Assembly: GCF_005233835.1 (NCBI RefSeq)
Contig: NZ_SZQA01000038.1
Coordinates: 18,165 to 82,164, forward strand
Reading direction: 5' to 3'
Length of the DNA: 64,000 nucleotides
DNA from: Herbidospora galbida
GTDB taxonomy: Bacteria; Actinomycetota; Actinomycetes; Streptosporangiales; Streptosporangiaceae
Each line of letters starts with the position of its first letter. The first letter of the stretch is position 1. The notes under the pieces were generated by a model, which ran no database searches, was not told the origin of the DNA, and worked only from the letters and a program-made list of their open reading frames with translations. The translations under genes were made by a program, and so were the position numbers. Below, one piece after another: positions 47,815 to 55,802 of this stretch.

Positions 47815-48231
47815 ATGAACCTTAAGAATCGACCGGCCCTGACACTCATGGCCGTGCTCGCGCTGGTCGCGGCCGCCGCCACGGTGTACGTGTCACTCGA
47901 CCGGCAGACCGACCGGCACGCCGAGATCGAGGCCAAGAGCCGACAGGTGATGCCGTTCGACCTGGAGAGCACCACCCACCGCTCTGCCAAGTCCGCCTTC
48001 GGCGGCGTGCAGACGGTCACCTCTGACGACCCACAGGACACCGAGGAGGCCGCGCGTTTCACCACGGGTGACTACGGCGATCCCGCCTCGATCCACGGCG
48101 GCGAGATGCCTGGCCTGAACCACCTCGAACAAGGTCACGCCGAACTGGCCGACCCATCCCTGATCACGGCGCTGCACGCGTGGTTCGACGCCCAGGTCTC
48201 CGACCACGGCAGGCACGCCGAACACGGCTGA
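47815..48231 (+). CDS. Small membrane-anchored protein, possibly internally shortened
   Basis: A 138-residue protein from ATG 47815 behind GGAGG. An N-terminal hydrophobic helix (ALTLMAVLALVAAAATVYVSL) is followed by VMPFDLESTTHR, GGVQTVTSDDP, GDYGDPASIHGGEMPGL and DPSLITALHAWFDAQVSDHGRHA. These blocks recall a conserved actinobacterial family often labelled aspartate carbamoyltransferase without good reason. From memory, two segments between the blocks are shorter here, which would indicate internal deletions. Its function is unknown. Confidence 0.6.
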   Translation: MNLKNRPALTLMAVLALVAAAATVYVSLDRQTDRHAEIEAKSRQVMPFDLESTTHRSAKSAFGGVQTVTSDDPQDTEEAARFTTGDYGDPASIHGGEMPGLNHLEQGHAELADPSLITALHAWFDAQVSDHGRHAEHG

Positions 48232-48343
48232 CCAAGCTCACTCATGAACACCCATCCGGGGTGACAGCCGACCCGTCCCGATACCCAACCCCGGTACGGT
48301 GTGCGGATGTGGAACGGCGCCCCGGCGACGAAAGGACCCTCTC

Positions 48344-48844
48344 GTGACAAGCGCCGACACAAACACGGGCGAGCGCCCCACCCGGCCGGAGACGAGCACC
48401 GCCGACATCGCGATCCGACGGGCGGGCGTCGATGACGCCGCCTGCGTACACCACCTCATCTGTGGACTGGCCGAGAACCAGGGTCACCCCCACGCCGTCA
48501 TCGCGAGCGTCGCCGACCTGGAGAAGATGCTCGCGCGTCCGGAGATCACCTACCTGATCGCCGAGCGGGACGGCCAGGCCATCGGCTACGTCTCATGGCT
48601 GGAACGGATCAGCTTCTGGTCAGGCGACGACTACCTCGCGCTCGACGATCTGTATGTCGTCGACACGGAGCGCGGCCAGGGGGTGGGGGAGCAACTGATG
48701 CGGGCTGCCGCCGATCTCGCCGACGGCAAGGTGATCCGCTGGGAGGTGGCGGAGACCAACATCGCCGCACAACGGTTCTATGAGCGCATCGGCGCGACCC
48801 TCACCCCCAAACGGATCTGCCGCTGGCAGCCGATCGCAGAATGA
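48344..48844 (+). CDS. GNAT-family N-acetyltransferase
   Basis: A 166-residue protein. GTG 48344 has an AAAGGA site 7 bases upstream and is better than the longer frame from 48299. It has the acetyl-CoA motif LDDLYVVDTERGQGVGEQLMRAAADLA (the Q/RxxGxG/A loop reads RGQGVG) and the C-terminal ETNIAAQRFYERIGATL motif B. It acetylates a small amine or a protein N-terminus; its substrate is not predictable. Confidence 0.85.
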   Translation: MTSADTNTGERPTRPETSTADIAIRRAGVDDAACVHHLICGLAENQGHPHAVIASVADLEKMLARPEITYLIAERDGQAIGYVSWLERISFWSGDDYLALDDLYVVDTERGQGVGEQLMRAAADLADGKVIRWEVAETNIAAQRFYERIGATLTPKRICRWQPIAE

Positions 48845-48887
48845 CATCGCCCCGGATCGGCGCTCTGGACAGGACCGGTCGGCGCGG

Positions 48888-49013
48888 GGGCGACGCCTTG
48901 GACGACGCCCTGATGGAATCTCAGATCGGCCTGTTCACACCGAGCTGAGCAAACCCCGGTCGAACTCGCCACCGCAGGACGGGTCGGCCGGTTCAACCAC
49001 CAGCGTCTCCACT
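48888..49013 (+). pseudogene. IS3-family transposase OrfB remnant
   Basis: RRGGDALDDALMESQIGLFTPS followed by a stop matches the conserved GDAYDNALAES-IGLYKTEL region of IS3-group integrase domains. A few bases later another frame reads VELATAGRVGRFNHQRLH, matching the ELATAEWVDWFNHRRLH block. Frames are broken and the rest of the element is missing. It is an old insertion scar. Confidence 0.75.
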
Positions 49014-49036
49014 AGAGCGATCGTCACCGGGATGAG

Positions 49037-49477
49037 TCACGTACTCCTGATGACCTCGGCACGCTGGAGCAGGCTGTCGGGACCACCGACGAAGGTGAGA
49101 CCTTCGCCCTCCAAGCGGGCGCGGAGACCGTCCGGGTCCTGGAATCCGTGTTCGGGCAGGTCGTAGAACTCGTCAAGGATGGCGCGCGCGGCGGGGTCGT
49201 CACTGACCGCGCAGTCCCAGACGATCTGCTCGCCGTCGGTGGTCACCTCGAAGGCGAAGAAGGCGCAGCACGCCTTCTCCCGGGCCGCGAGATCCTCGAT
49301 CTGCTCCCGCAGACCCGGCTCGGCGCGGAAGCGGAACCGGACGGCCTCGCCGATCCGCTCGCGGCCGACGAGCGCTCGGTCGAACAGCAGCCGATACTCC
49401 TCCAGCCGCTGCCGCGCCGTGTCGGGGGCGGTGGTCATGTCACAGACGACGGGTGTGCCGGCAGAGGGGACGTCCAC
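49037..49477 (-). CDS. Cysteine-containing protein divergent from a MerR regulator
   Basis: A 146-residue protein from GTG 49477 behind AAGGAG. It is mostly helical at the start (TARQRLEEYRLLFDRALVGRERIGEAVRFRF), then has AAREKACCAFFAFEV with adjacent Cys70-Cys71, and Cys89 in IVWDCAVS. Proteins with a similar CCxFF segment are often encoded beside MerR-type heavy-metal regulators. The Cys pair may bind a thiophilic metal. Its promoter has the long spacer of MerR-controlled genes, so it is very probably the regulated target. Confidence 0.7.
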   Translation of the reverse strand: MDVPSAGTPVVCDMTTAPDTARQRLEEYRLLFDRALVGRERIGEAVRFRFRAEPGLREQIEDLAAREKACCAFFAFEVTTDGEQIVWDCAVSDDPAARAILDEFYDLPEHGFQDPDGLRARLEGEGLTFVGGPDSLLQRAEVIRST

Positions 49478-49516
49478 GGGAACTCCTTCTGGGCTGGTTG
49501 TTCACTCTCCAGCCAG

Positions 49517-49548
49517 ACCCTAGAGTCTGGACCAGAGTCCAGAGTCAA
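49517..49548 (-). promoter_or_regulatory. MerR-type promoter with 20-bp spacer and dyad operator
   Basis: On the minus strand TTGACT (49548-49543) and TAGGGT (49522-49517) are separated by 20 bases. The spacer holds the dyad GAGTCTGGAC / GTCCAGAGTC (49523-49546), 9 of 10 bases complementary. An over-long spacer with a central palindrome is the signature of MerR-family activation by DNA untwisting. Confidence 0.75.
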
Positions 49549-49559
49549 GAGGTCATCCT

Positions 49560-49946
49560 GTGAAGATCGGCGAAGTCGCCCGCGCGGCGGGCGTCACCGT
49601 GGACACCGTCCGGTTCTACGAACGACGCGGTGTTCTCCCCCGGGCCGATCGCCGGCCTTCGGGATACCGCGCTTTCGGGCCCGACGCGGTGGACCGCATC
49701 CGGCAGGCCAAGACGCTCCAGGAACTCGGCTTCACCCTCGACGACGTCGTCGACGCCCTGACCGCCCACGACACCGGCGGCGCGACATGCGACAGCGAGC
49801 GGTGGCGGCTGGAGAGCGTGGTCGACCGCATCGACAGAAGGATCGCCGACCTGACGAGAGTGCGAGAAGCCGCGGCGCACGCTCTGGACGACTGCCGGTC
49901 CGGTCACTGCCGCCTCGTGACGGATCTGGTGATCGCTCCGCGTTGA
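49560..49946 (+). CDS. MerR-family regulator with Hg-type cysteines
   Basis: A 128-residue protein from GTG 49560. It has the N-terminal MerR helix-turn-helix (MKIGEVARAAGVTVDTVRFYERRGVLPRADR) and the long dimer helix. Cys77 and Cys112 are 35 residues apart, as in mercury MerR, and a third, Cys117, follows in DDCRSGHCRLV, only five residues on instead of nine. Hg(II), an organomercurial or another soft metal is a likely inducer. It is transcribed divergently from the Cys-Cys protein gene. Confidence 0.87.
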   Translation: MKIGEVARAAGVTVDTVRFYERRGVLPRADRRPSGYRAFGPDAVDRIRQAKTLQELGFTLDDVVDALTAHDTGGATCDSERWRLESVVDRIDRRIADLTRVREAAAHALDDCRSGHCRLVTDLVIAPR

Positions 49947-50208
49947 AGGCAGTCGGCGGTGACGATCGTTTCGGCACGCGCTGCTGTGAGCGCAGATCTG
50001 CCGGAGGGCTTGCCAACCGCAAGGCTTCGAGTCTGTCGGGGATACCGGTGACACCGCCCAGTGCGTGCTGTGATCGCCGCCCGGCCCAAGCGCAATGTCG
50101 GCCCGAGTGTCGTGGTGACCAGGTGGCCGATCGTCTTTCAGGTGAGGCTTGGCTCAGCCGAGCCGTGCGAACAGCGAAAGATCCACTCAGTGGAGGAAGA
50201 AGGCGCTC

Positions 50209-50580
50209 ATGAATCCGACGTTGAACACGATCGACATCGTGGTCTCCGACATCGCGGCGTCCGCCGAGTTCTACGCCCTCCTCGGGCTCGACTTCAAGCT
50301 CGACCCGCACTCCCCCGAGCACGCCGGCTGCGACCTGCCCAACGGCCTGCACCGCACCCCGTTCCTGCCCGGCTGGAAGGCCCCGGTGGGCGGCCCGCGG
50401 ACCCTGCTGTGCTTTCAGTTCGACACTCCGGCCGAGGTCGACACCGCCTACGCGGAGCTGACCGCAGCCGGACACAAGGGCCTGGCCGAGCCGTTCGACG
50501 CCTTCTGGGGTCATCGGTACGCCACCATCGCCGACCCCGACGGAAACGGCGTCGACCTCTACGCGACGCTGCCGGCCTGA
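50209..50580 (+). CDS. VOC-superfamily (glyoxalase-like) protein
   Basis: A 123-residue protein from ATG 50209 behind GGAGGAAG. It has a double beta-alpha-beta-beta-beta fold (NTIDIVVSDIAASAEFYALLGLDF, then TIADPDGNGVDLYATLP). The usual metal ligands are only partly kept (the first position is Asp rather than His). Its position before the DGPF protein and ECF sigma factor genes suggests membership of the same module. Confidence 0.85.
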   Translation: MNPTLNTIDIVVSDIAASAEFYALLGLDFKLDPHSPEHAGCDLPNGLHRTPFLPGWKAPVGGPRTLLCFQFDTPAEVDTAYAELTAAGHKGLAEPFDAFWGHRYATIADPDGNGVDLYATLPA

Positions 50581-50608
50581 CGAATCGACCCAAGTGAGAG
50601 GGCTGAAG

Positions 50609-50950
50609 GTGAAATACGTCCTGATGTTCGTGGAGACCGAGGAGTTCGCCAAGGAACTGGAGGCGATGGGCGCCCTGGAGCGGGAGGACGCCTACGCGGC
50701 GGTCGGCCGCTGGTTCGCCGAGAACGCCACCAAGATCACACACCACACCCATCTCGCCCCGGTGCACACCGCCACCACCATGCGGCTGCGGCGGGGCGAG
50801 GAGCCGGTGGTGACCGACGGCCCGTTCGTGGAGGGGAAAGAGGTGGTCACCGGGTTCGCCGAGGTGGAGGTGGCCGATCTCGATGAGGCGCTGAAGATGG
50901 CCAGGTCCTGGCCCGCGTGCCCGATCGTGGAGATCCGCCCCGCCTCATGA
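50609..50950 (+). CDS. YCII-related DGPF-domain protein
   Basis: A 113-residue protein. GTG 50609 (VKYVLMFVETEEF) is preferred because GAGAGGG lies six bases upstream; the frame is open to 50594. It contains the name-giving motif VTDGPFVEGKEVVTGF. DGPF proteins accompany ECF42-type sigma factors and are thought to be their targets or partners. The stop overlaps the sigma factor ATG. Confidence 0.87.
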   Translation: MKYVLMFVETEEFAKELEAMGALEREDAYAAVGRWFAENATKITHHTHLAPVHTATTMRLRRGEEPVVTDGPFVEGKEVVTGFAEVEVADLDEALKMARSWPACPIVEIRPAS

Positions 50951-52158
50951 CCGGTGCCGACCCCGAGCGGGTGAGCCAGGAGGCGCTGGCCCGCGTGGTG
51001 CGTGACCACGCGGGCCGGCTCGCCGCCTCGCTGGTCTCGCTGCTGGGCGACTTTTCGGCGGCCGAGGATCTCGTACAGGACGCGGTGGAGACCGCACTAC
51101 GGCGCTGGCCGGTGGAAGGAGTGCCCGACCGTCCCGACGCGTGGTTGTTCACCGTCGCCCGCAGGCGCGGGCTCGACGTGCTGCGCCGGGAGACGAACTA
51201 CCGGGCCAAGCTCGCGCAACTCACCTGGGTCGAGCCCGCGCAGAAGGACGATCGGCTGCAACTGATCTTCACCTGCTGCCATCCGGCGCTCTCCCTTGAG
51301 GCGCGGATCGCGCTGACGCTGCGGGTGGTGTGCGGGCTGAGCACCGCGCAGATCGCCGCGGCGTTCCTCGTGCCGGAGACGACCGTGGCCCAGCGGCTCA
51401 CCCGCGCCAAGCGGAAGATCACCGAAGCGGGCATCCCCTACCGGATCCCCGACGGAGACGACCTGTCCGAGCGGCTCGACGGCGTGCTCGCCGTCATCTA
51501 CCTGCTGTTCAACGAGGGCTACCTGTCCAGCGGCGGGGCCCGCGCACAGGCCCGCGACCTCGTCGACGACGCCGAATGGCTGGCGAGTCTCCTGGCCGGG
51601 CTCATGCCGGACGAACCGGAGGTGGCCGGCCTGCTCGCCCTCATCCGGCTCCATCGGGCTCGTGGCGCCGCCCGCTTCGACGACCGTGAGCAGCTCGTCC
51701 TGCTGGCCGACCAGGATCGCGGCCGGTGGGACCACGCGGCGATCGGCGCGGCCATCGCGCTGTTGATGCGCGCCGCGCGTGCTCACCGCAGGCCGGGGCC
51801 CTACCAGCTGCAGGCGGCGATCGCCGCCTGTCACGCCGAGGCCGAGAGTTTCGAGAGCACCGACTGGCCGCAGATCGTCGTCCTGTACGACATGCTGCTG
51901 CACCTGGCGCCCTCGCCGATCACCCGCCTGCACCGGGCGATCGCGCTGCGGTACGCCGTCAGCCCGGAGGCGGCGCTGGACGAACTGAAGGACCTCGACC
52001 GGGCGCTGGAGAACTATCCCCTGCTCCACGCCACCCGCGCCGACCTCCTGCGCGCCCTGCGCCGGAACCACGAGGCCAGAGAGTGCGATGAGCGGGCCCT
52101 GGCACTGACCGCCAACCCCGCTCAGCAGGCACTGCTGGAAAAACGGCTGAGCTGGTGA
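50947..52158 (+). CDS. ECF42-type sigma factor with TPR C-terminal extension
   Basis: A 403-residue protein from ATG 50947 (ATGA overlap with the DGPF gene). It has sigma region 2 (SLLGDFSAAEDLVQDAVETALRRWP, PDAWLFTVARRRGLDVLRR), sigma region 4 (LTLRVVCGLSTAQIAAAFLVPETTVAQRLTRAKRKI), and then a long helical C-terminus (about 185-403) with TPR-like repeats. No anti-sigma gene is present, as expected for ECF42, where the C-terminal extension controls activity. It probably transcribes its own VOC-DGPF operon. Confidence 0.9.
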   Translation: MTGADPERVSQEALARVVRDHAGRLAASLVSLLGDFSAAEDLVQDAVETALRRWPVEGVPDRPDAWLFTVARRRGLDVLRRETNYRAKLAQLTWVEPAQKDDRLQLIFTCCHPALSLEARIALTLRVVCGLSTAQIAAAFLVPETTVAQRLTRAKRKITEAGIPYRIPDGDDLSERLDGVLAVIYLLFNEGYLSSGGARAQARDLVDDAEWLASLLAGLMPDEPEVAGLLALIRLHRARGAARFDDREQLVLLADQDRGRWDHAAIGAAIALLMRAARAHRRPGPYQLQAAIAACHAEAESFESTDWPQIVVLYDMLLHLAPSPITRLHRAIALRYAVSPEAALDELKDLDRALENYPLLHATRADLLRALRRNHEARECDERALALTANPAQQALLEKRLSW

Positions 52159-52499
52159 GACATAAGGCGGCAGGACGTCTTCACCCCAGCCAAGCGGTGA
52201 CCTTCCTGCACCAGCGCACCCAGCGCACCACCCCCGGCGCCGACCACAGGTCGCCGCAGGTCGGTCCAGCCGGCGCCTACATCGACCGCCGCCGCCTGAC
52301 CTACCCCGTCTACCTGACCCTGCTGCGCGACCACTCTCTGAACCGGTACCTGCCGGCACCGCCGACGGATGCCCCCACGGGGACAGCATCAGCGATCTTG
52401 CTATCCATCGACCAGGCCGAACGGACCACCGCCCTGCACGTCCTCGCTACCGCCCTCGGCGATCCCTCCGAAAGCCTGCTCTCCTTACGCGATACCTCA
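52159..52499. other. Gap without a supported gene
   Basis: Plus-strand frames (for example 52155-52508) are open but match no family. They contain a short block (RRLTYPVYLTLLRDHSLNRYL) that looks protein-like and may be a scrambled gene fragment. Nothing else is seen. Confidence 0.4.
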
Positions 52500-52882
52500 A
52501 GGACTTAGCCGACCTGGCCCGCGCCATCCCCCTGCTCCAGCAGACGCTGGCCGACAGTGAGCAGGTGCTGGGCGGCGACCACCCCCCACACCTCGAACCC
52601 CCGCAACAATCTCGCGGGCGCCTACCAGGCGGCGGGAAACCTGGGGCTGGCCATCCCGCCGTACGAGCAGACCCTGGCCGACTGCGGACGCATCCTGGGA
52701 CCGATCACTCCATGACAAGAGCGGTACGCGGCAACCTGCTCGCCGCTCGCCGAAGAGGACAATCGGGGGGTGTGACCGCCGGACAGCGACAGGGGTACGG
52801 AGCCCTGGACCGCAACGCACCATGTGCGTGCGGAGCAGGCAAGAAGTACAAGCGCTGCCATGGTGCACCGACGACTGGGTGA
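52500..52882 (+). pseudogene. Frameshifted TPR remnant with C-terminal SEC-C motif
   Basis: Successive plus frames give DLARAIPLLQQTLADSEQVLGGDH, then NNLAGAYQAAGNLGLAIPPYEQTLADCGRILG, then MTRAVRGNLLAARRRG, i.e. kinesin-light-chain-like TPR units broken by frameshifts. The last frame stays open into NAPCACGAGKKYKRCHG, a SEC-C zinc-binding motif, and stops at 52882. The ancestor was probably an NB-ARC/TPR protein of the AfsR/STAND type. A 26-bp palindrome follows at 52980. Confidence 0.75.
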
Positions 52883-52979
52883 ATACGCCCAGGCGTCACC
52901 GGGATCAGCGGCGGCCCGGCCCGCGCCGTCCAGCACTTCTCCCTTCTTCCGCGCCTACGCGCGGCTTGAGTAGCGCGTT

Positions 52980-53005
52980 GTTACATAGGTGACCGCCTAT
53001 GAAAC
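52980..53005. repeat. 26-bp palindromic element, copy 1
   Basis: The arms GTTACATAGG and CCTATGAAAC surround TGACCG. The 26-mer is identical to copy 2 (56891-56916) at 23 positions and in the same orientation. Both copies follow homologous TPR remnants. Confidence 0.75.
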
Positions 53006-53146
53006 AGCAGTGCGGACACGCGCGGACGCCTTAAAGATCTGCTCGGTCTAAGAGACAACTCCGATACACATAGGGCCGGATCTTGGCGGTAGTGGGCTTG
53101 ATCCGGTTTGACAGACATCTGAGATCAGGGGCTCGTCCCCGGAAGG

Positions 53147-53461
53147 ATGTCCATCATGGAGAGCATGGGGAAGAAAAAGCGTCCTCGCCGCTCGTTCACG
53201 CCGGAGTTCAAGGCCGAGATCGTCGAGCTGTGCCGTCGCGGTGACCGTTCGGTCGGCCAGGTGGCCAGAGACTTCGAGCTGACCGAGACCGCGGTGCGGG
53301 CCTGGGTCCGCCAGGCCGAGGTCGACACCGGAGCGCGGGAAGGGCTGGCCAGCGCCGAGCGGGAGGAGCTGGCCGCGTTGCGGCGGGAGAACCGCCGGCT
53401 GCGCGAGGACGTCGACGTCCTCAAGCGGGCCACGGCTTTCTTCGTGCGGGAGACCCGGTGA
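53147..53461 (+). CDS. IS3-family transposase OrfA
   Basis: 104 residues from ATG 53147; ATGs at 53156 and 53165 are alternatives, the first of them with GGAAGG eight bases upstream. It has an N-terminal helix-turn-helix of the transposase-8 type (RRSFTPEFKAEIVELCRRGDRSVGQVARDFELTETAVRAWVRQAE) followed by a leucine-zipper-like coil (ELAALRRENRRLREDVDVLKRA). It binds the element ends. Its TGA overlaps the orfB GTG (GTGA), so coupling rather than a frameshifted fusion may be used. Confidence 0.9.
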   Translation: MSIMESMGKKKRPRRSFTPEFKAEIVELCRRGDRSVGQVARDFELTETAVRAWVRQAEVDTGAREGLASAEREELAALRRENRRLREDVDVLKRATAFFVRETR

Positions 53462-54330
53462 GCGTTGACCCGTTCATCGAGGCGGAGAAGCGCAGCGGTC
53501 ACAGCGTCAAACGGGCGTGCGAGCTGCTGGAGGTCTCCCGAGCCGCCTTCTACGCACGCCGTGACCCTGCTCCCGGCCCCCGGGCAGTGCGTGATGCGGA
53601 ATTGAGCCAGCGCATCGGCGGCCTGCATCGCGATTCGCGGGGCACCTACGGTGCCCCGCGTATCCACGCGGCCCTGCGGCGGGAAGGTGAGCCGTGTGGC
53701 CGCCGCCGGGTGGCCCAGCTGATGCGCACGCTGGGATTACAGGGACGGCATCGGCGCCGCCGGCAGATCACCACGATCCCCGGCCCCGACGCGGGCCTGC
53801 GGCCGGACCTGATCGGCCGCGACTTCGAGCCCGACGCCGGCGGGGTGGACACGCGCTGGTGCGGCGACATCACCTATGTCAAAACCGATGAGGGCTGGTT
53901 GTATCTGGCGACCGTCATCGACATCGCCTCCCGCCGGGTGGTGGGGTGGGCCACCGCCGACCATCTGCGCACCGAACTGGTCACCGACGCCTTGCGGCGG
54001 GCGTGGCGCAACCGCCGCCCGACAGGCCCGGTGATCTTCCACTCCGATCGCGGCTGCCAATACGGCAGCGCCGCCTACGCCCGCCTGGCAGGCCGGCTGG
54101 GGATTCGCCTGTCGGTCGGCCGCACAGGCCAATGCTGGGACAACGCCCTGGCCGAGTCGTTCTTCGCCACGATCAAAGGCGAACTCTTAGACCAGCATCG
54201 CTGGCCTACCCGGGCCGCCGCCCACAGCGCGATCTTCGAGTTCATCGAGAGCTGGTACAACCTGCACCGTCTGCACAGCAGCCTCGGCTACGTTAGCCCC
54301 GCCGCCTACGAAGCAGCTCGCGCGGCCTGA
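53458..54330 (+). CDS. IS3-family transposase OrfB (integrase core)
   Basis: 290 residues from GTG 53458. It has a HTH_21-like start (GVKRACELLEVSRAAFYARRDPAPG) and a DDE integrase core: first Asp in WCGDITYVKTDEGWLYLATVID, second in FHSDRGCQYGSAAYARLA, Glu in NALAESFFATIKGELLD, and the end motif WYNLHRLHSSLGYVSPAAYE. All catalytic residues are present. It catalyses copy-paste transposition of the element. Confidence 0.92.
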   Translation: MSVDPFIEAEKRSGHSVKRACELLEVSRAAFYARRDPAPGPRAVRDAELSQRIGGLHRDSRGTYGAPRIHAALRREGEPCGRRRVAQLMRTLGLQGRHRRRRQITTIPGPDAGLRPDLIGRDFEPDAGGVDTRWCGDITYVKTDEGWLYLATVIDIASRRVVGWATADHLRTELVTDALRRAWRNRRPTGPVIFHSDRGCQYGSAAYARLAGRLGIRLSVGRTGQCWDNALAESFFATIKGELLDQHRWPTRAAAHSAIFEFIESWYNLHRLHSSLGYVSPAAYEAARAA

Positions 54331-54495
54331 CCACCACAACAACGGTGTCCGTCAAAGCGGAACAAGCTCAGTAGGGGAATCGGTGCCCGCTACGCAATCG
54401 CTGACTTGACCGACGCAGTCGAAGGGGGCGTCAGCCAGGAAGGCGCCCGCCGACTGATGGTCAAGGCCGGAGTGCGCCCTGCCGCCTGCAGAAGC

Positions 54496-54587
54496 AGTGG
54501 CTGGCGCTCAACCCCCGGGACGAGGCGGCCGTGGCCCGTTACTTCGACCACTGGCTGGGCGAGGTCTTCGGCCGCGACCGGTGGTAG
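54496..54587 (+). pseudogene. Unidentified C-terminal gene fragment
   Basis: The frame QKQWLALNPRDEAAVARYFDHWLGEVFGRDRW, ending in TAG, looks like the genuine end of a protein but I cannot name the family. Its upstream part (54406-54480, SQEGARRLMVKAGVRP) is in another frame, so the gene is broken. It overlaps the tail of the membrane-protein gene on the opposite strand. Confidence 0.4.
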
Positions 54588-55068
54588 CCCGTAGCAGACC
54601 CACGACCTGGGCGACCACGGCGGCCAGACAGAGCATGATCAGCGCGACCGGGTGCCAGCTGCGGTTCTGCAGTATGTAGCCCGACTGGTCGTCGGGGTTC
54701 GCCGCGACCGACAGCGGATGAGCCCACGTCAGCAACACCAGCAGGGACAGGTAGAGCACGCTGACGGCGGCGGTCGGCCCCTGCCGCGGCCCTCGGCCGA
54801 GCACGGCCGTCGCTACGGCGATCGGCGCCAGAAGCAGGAGCCACGCCCCCAGGAGTCCCACCGTGTCGCGGGCCCTCCTGTCGAGCCAGTCGAGCTCGGC
54901 CGCCTCCCACGTCGGGCCGGAGTAGTAGGTCGGATTGACGGGGTCGGCCGCCAGGCGGATCGCCACCAGGTTGATCACCGCGTACAGGGCGACGGCCAGT
55001 GGCGGCCCGAACACCAGCACAGGTCGACGACGGGCACGGCCACCGCAGCCCGAGGGCATGATCCTCAT
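54508..55068 (-). CDS. Hypothetical integral membrane protein
   Basis: A 186-residue protein from ATG 55068. About four hydrophobic segments are seen (VFGPPLAVALYAVINLVAIRLA, TVGLLGAWLLLLAPIAVATAVL, AVSVLYLSLLVLLTWAHPL, ALIMLCLAAVVAQVVGLL), with extracytosolic NPTYYSGPTWEAAELDWLDRRA. The final 25 Arg/Pro/Gly-rich residues overlap a gene fragment on the other strand and may be a replaced tail. I recognise no family. Confidence 0.6.
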   Translation of the reverse strand: MRIMPSGCGGRARRRPVLVFGPPLAVALYAVINLVAIRLAADPVNPTYYSGPTWEAAELDWLDRRARDTVGLLGAWLLLLAPIAVATAVLGRGPRQGPTAAVSVLYLSLLVLLTWAHPLSVAANPDDQSGYILQNRSWHPVALIMLCLAAVVAQVVGLLRATTGRGRRPRPASGRSNGPRPPRPGG

Positions 55069-55625
55069 GACCCCCTTTGATGCCCGCCGCGGGCCAGATG
55101 TTCGTACCAGAATCCTGATTCCTGGGGAGCTCTCGGAGTCCGACCCGCGGCCCCGAGATCACTGGGCGCCAACAGGCTCCCCGCTGACCTGCACTGATCC
55201 CCGCACGAAAGACATCGTGACGAAAGGTTTTGTCAAGGAACTCAACTGGGCACTCTTGGCGGGACATTTCGTTCCGATGTTGGTCATGCACCGACAGGAG
55301 ACGGACGAAGCCGCAGGCGATGAGGCGGTCAAGGAGACACGGCGGAATCCCCAACCGCGTAGCGGTCCGTGGGCGGTCGGCGGGGGGATCTGGGCCGGGC
55401 TCTTCCTGCTGCTGGAGCAGGCATGTCGACCGCCGAGACCTGACCGGCGGCGACCGTGACGTCATGGGCGCCGTCTATGACCGCCGCGGTCAGCGGGGCG
55501 GCTCGAAGTTGTCCCGAGCCTGACGCCTCCTCGCAATCGTCGACAAAGGGTGATCAATTCTGTTGCCGGTGTCTGCGATGATGACCGCTCCGCAAAATCA
55601 CCGTTGCCGAAGGGCAGTGGCTCCA
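55069..55625. other. Gap without a supported gene
   Basis: Only fragmented frames are seen. A plus frame near 55217-55459 (VTKGFVKELNWALLAGHFVPMLVMHRQETDEA) looks locally protein-like but ends in low-complexity Arg/Pro codons; no start, family or partner is evident. It is probably decayed DNA next to the IS3 element. Confidence 0.4.
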
Positions 55626-55802
55626 TGAGGCGATGGTTAACCCTGGTCGCGAACCTGGCCGGGGCGGTCCACGATCACCGTGCATGGCGACCCAGATTCC
55701 GGCATGACGCAGGACACCCGATTCCGCGACTGGGGGTTCCCCCTGGTCGTCACCGCTCCACCCGCCGATCAGGTGATCGACGAACGTGACCTCCCCGAAT
55801 GA
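55626..55802 (+). pseudogene. Collapsed paralogue of the secreted protein encoded at 58.4-59.1 kb
   Basis: The 5' part (ATG 55626, MRRWLTLVANLAG) resembles the signal peptide MRRSLALVVAALLAG of the 58365-59135 product. In another frame 55704-55802 encodes DTRFRDWGFPLVVTAPPADQVID plus a stop, matching that protein's C-terminus DTRFLDWGFPLVVTAPPADQVID in 22 of 23 residues. About 200 codons between are gone. The relic overlaps the start of the next gene. Confidence 0.75.

Larger units (their letters stand above)
53099..54364 (+). mobile_element. Complete IS3-family insertion sequence
   Basis: About 1266 bp with terminal inverted repeats: left TGATCCGGTTTGACAGACAT (53099-53118) and right, read inward, TGTTCCGCTTTGACGGACAC (54364-54345), 16 of 20 identical. 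It begins TG and ends CA, as IS3 elements do, and carries orfA and orfB. No clean target duplication is visible (flanks GGCT and AGCT), which may mean later rearrangement. Both orfs are intact, so it may be active. Confidence 0.85.

Noticed and set aside
49953..50208. Suspected transposase remnant between MerR and VOC genes
   Set aside because: No frame gives a recognisable transposase motif; the idea rests only on the neighbouring IS3 scar.
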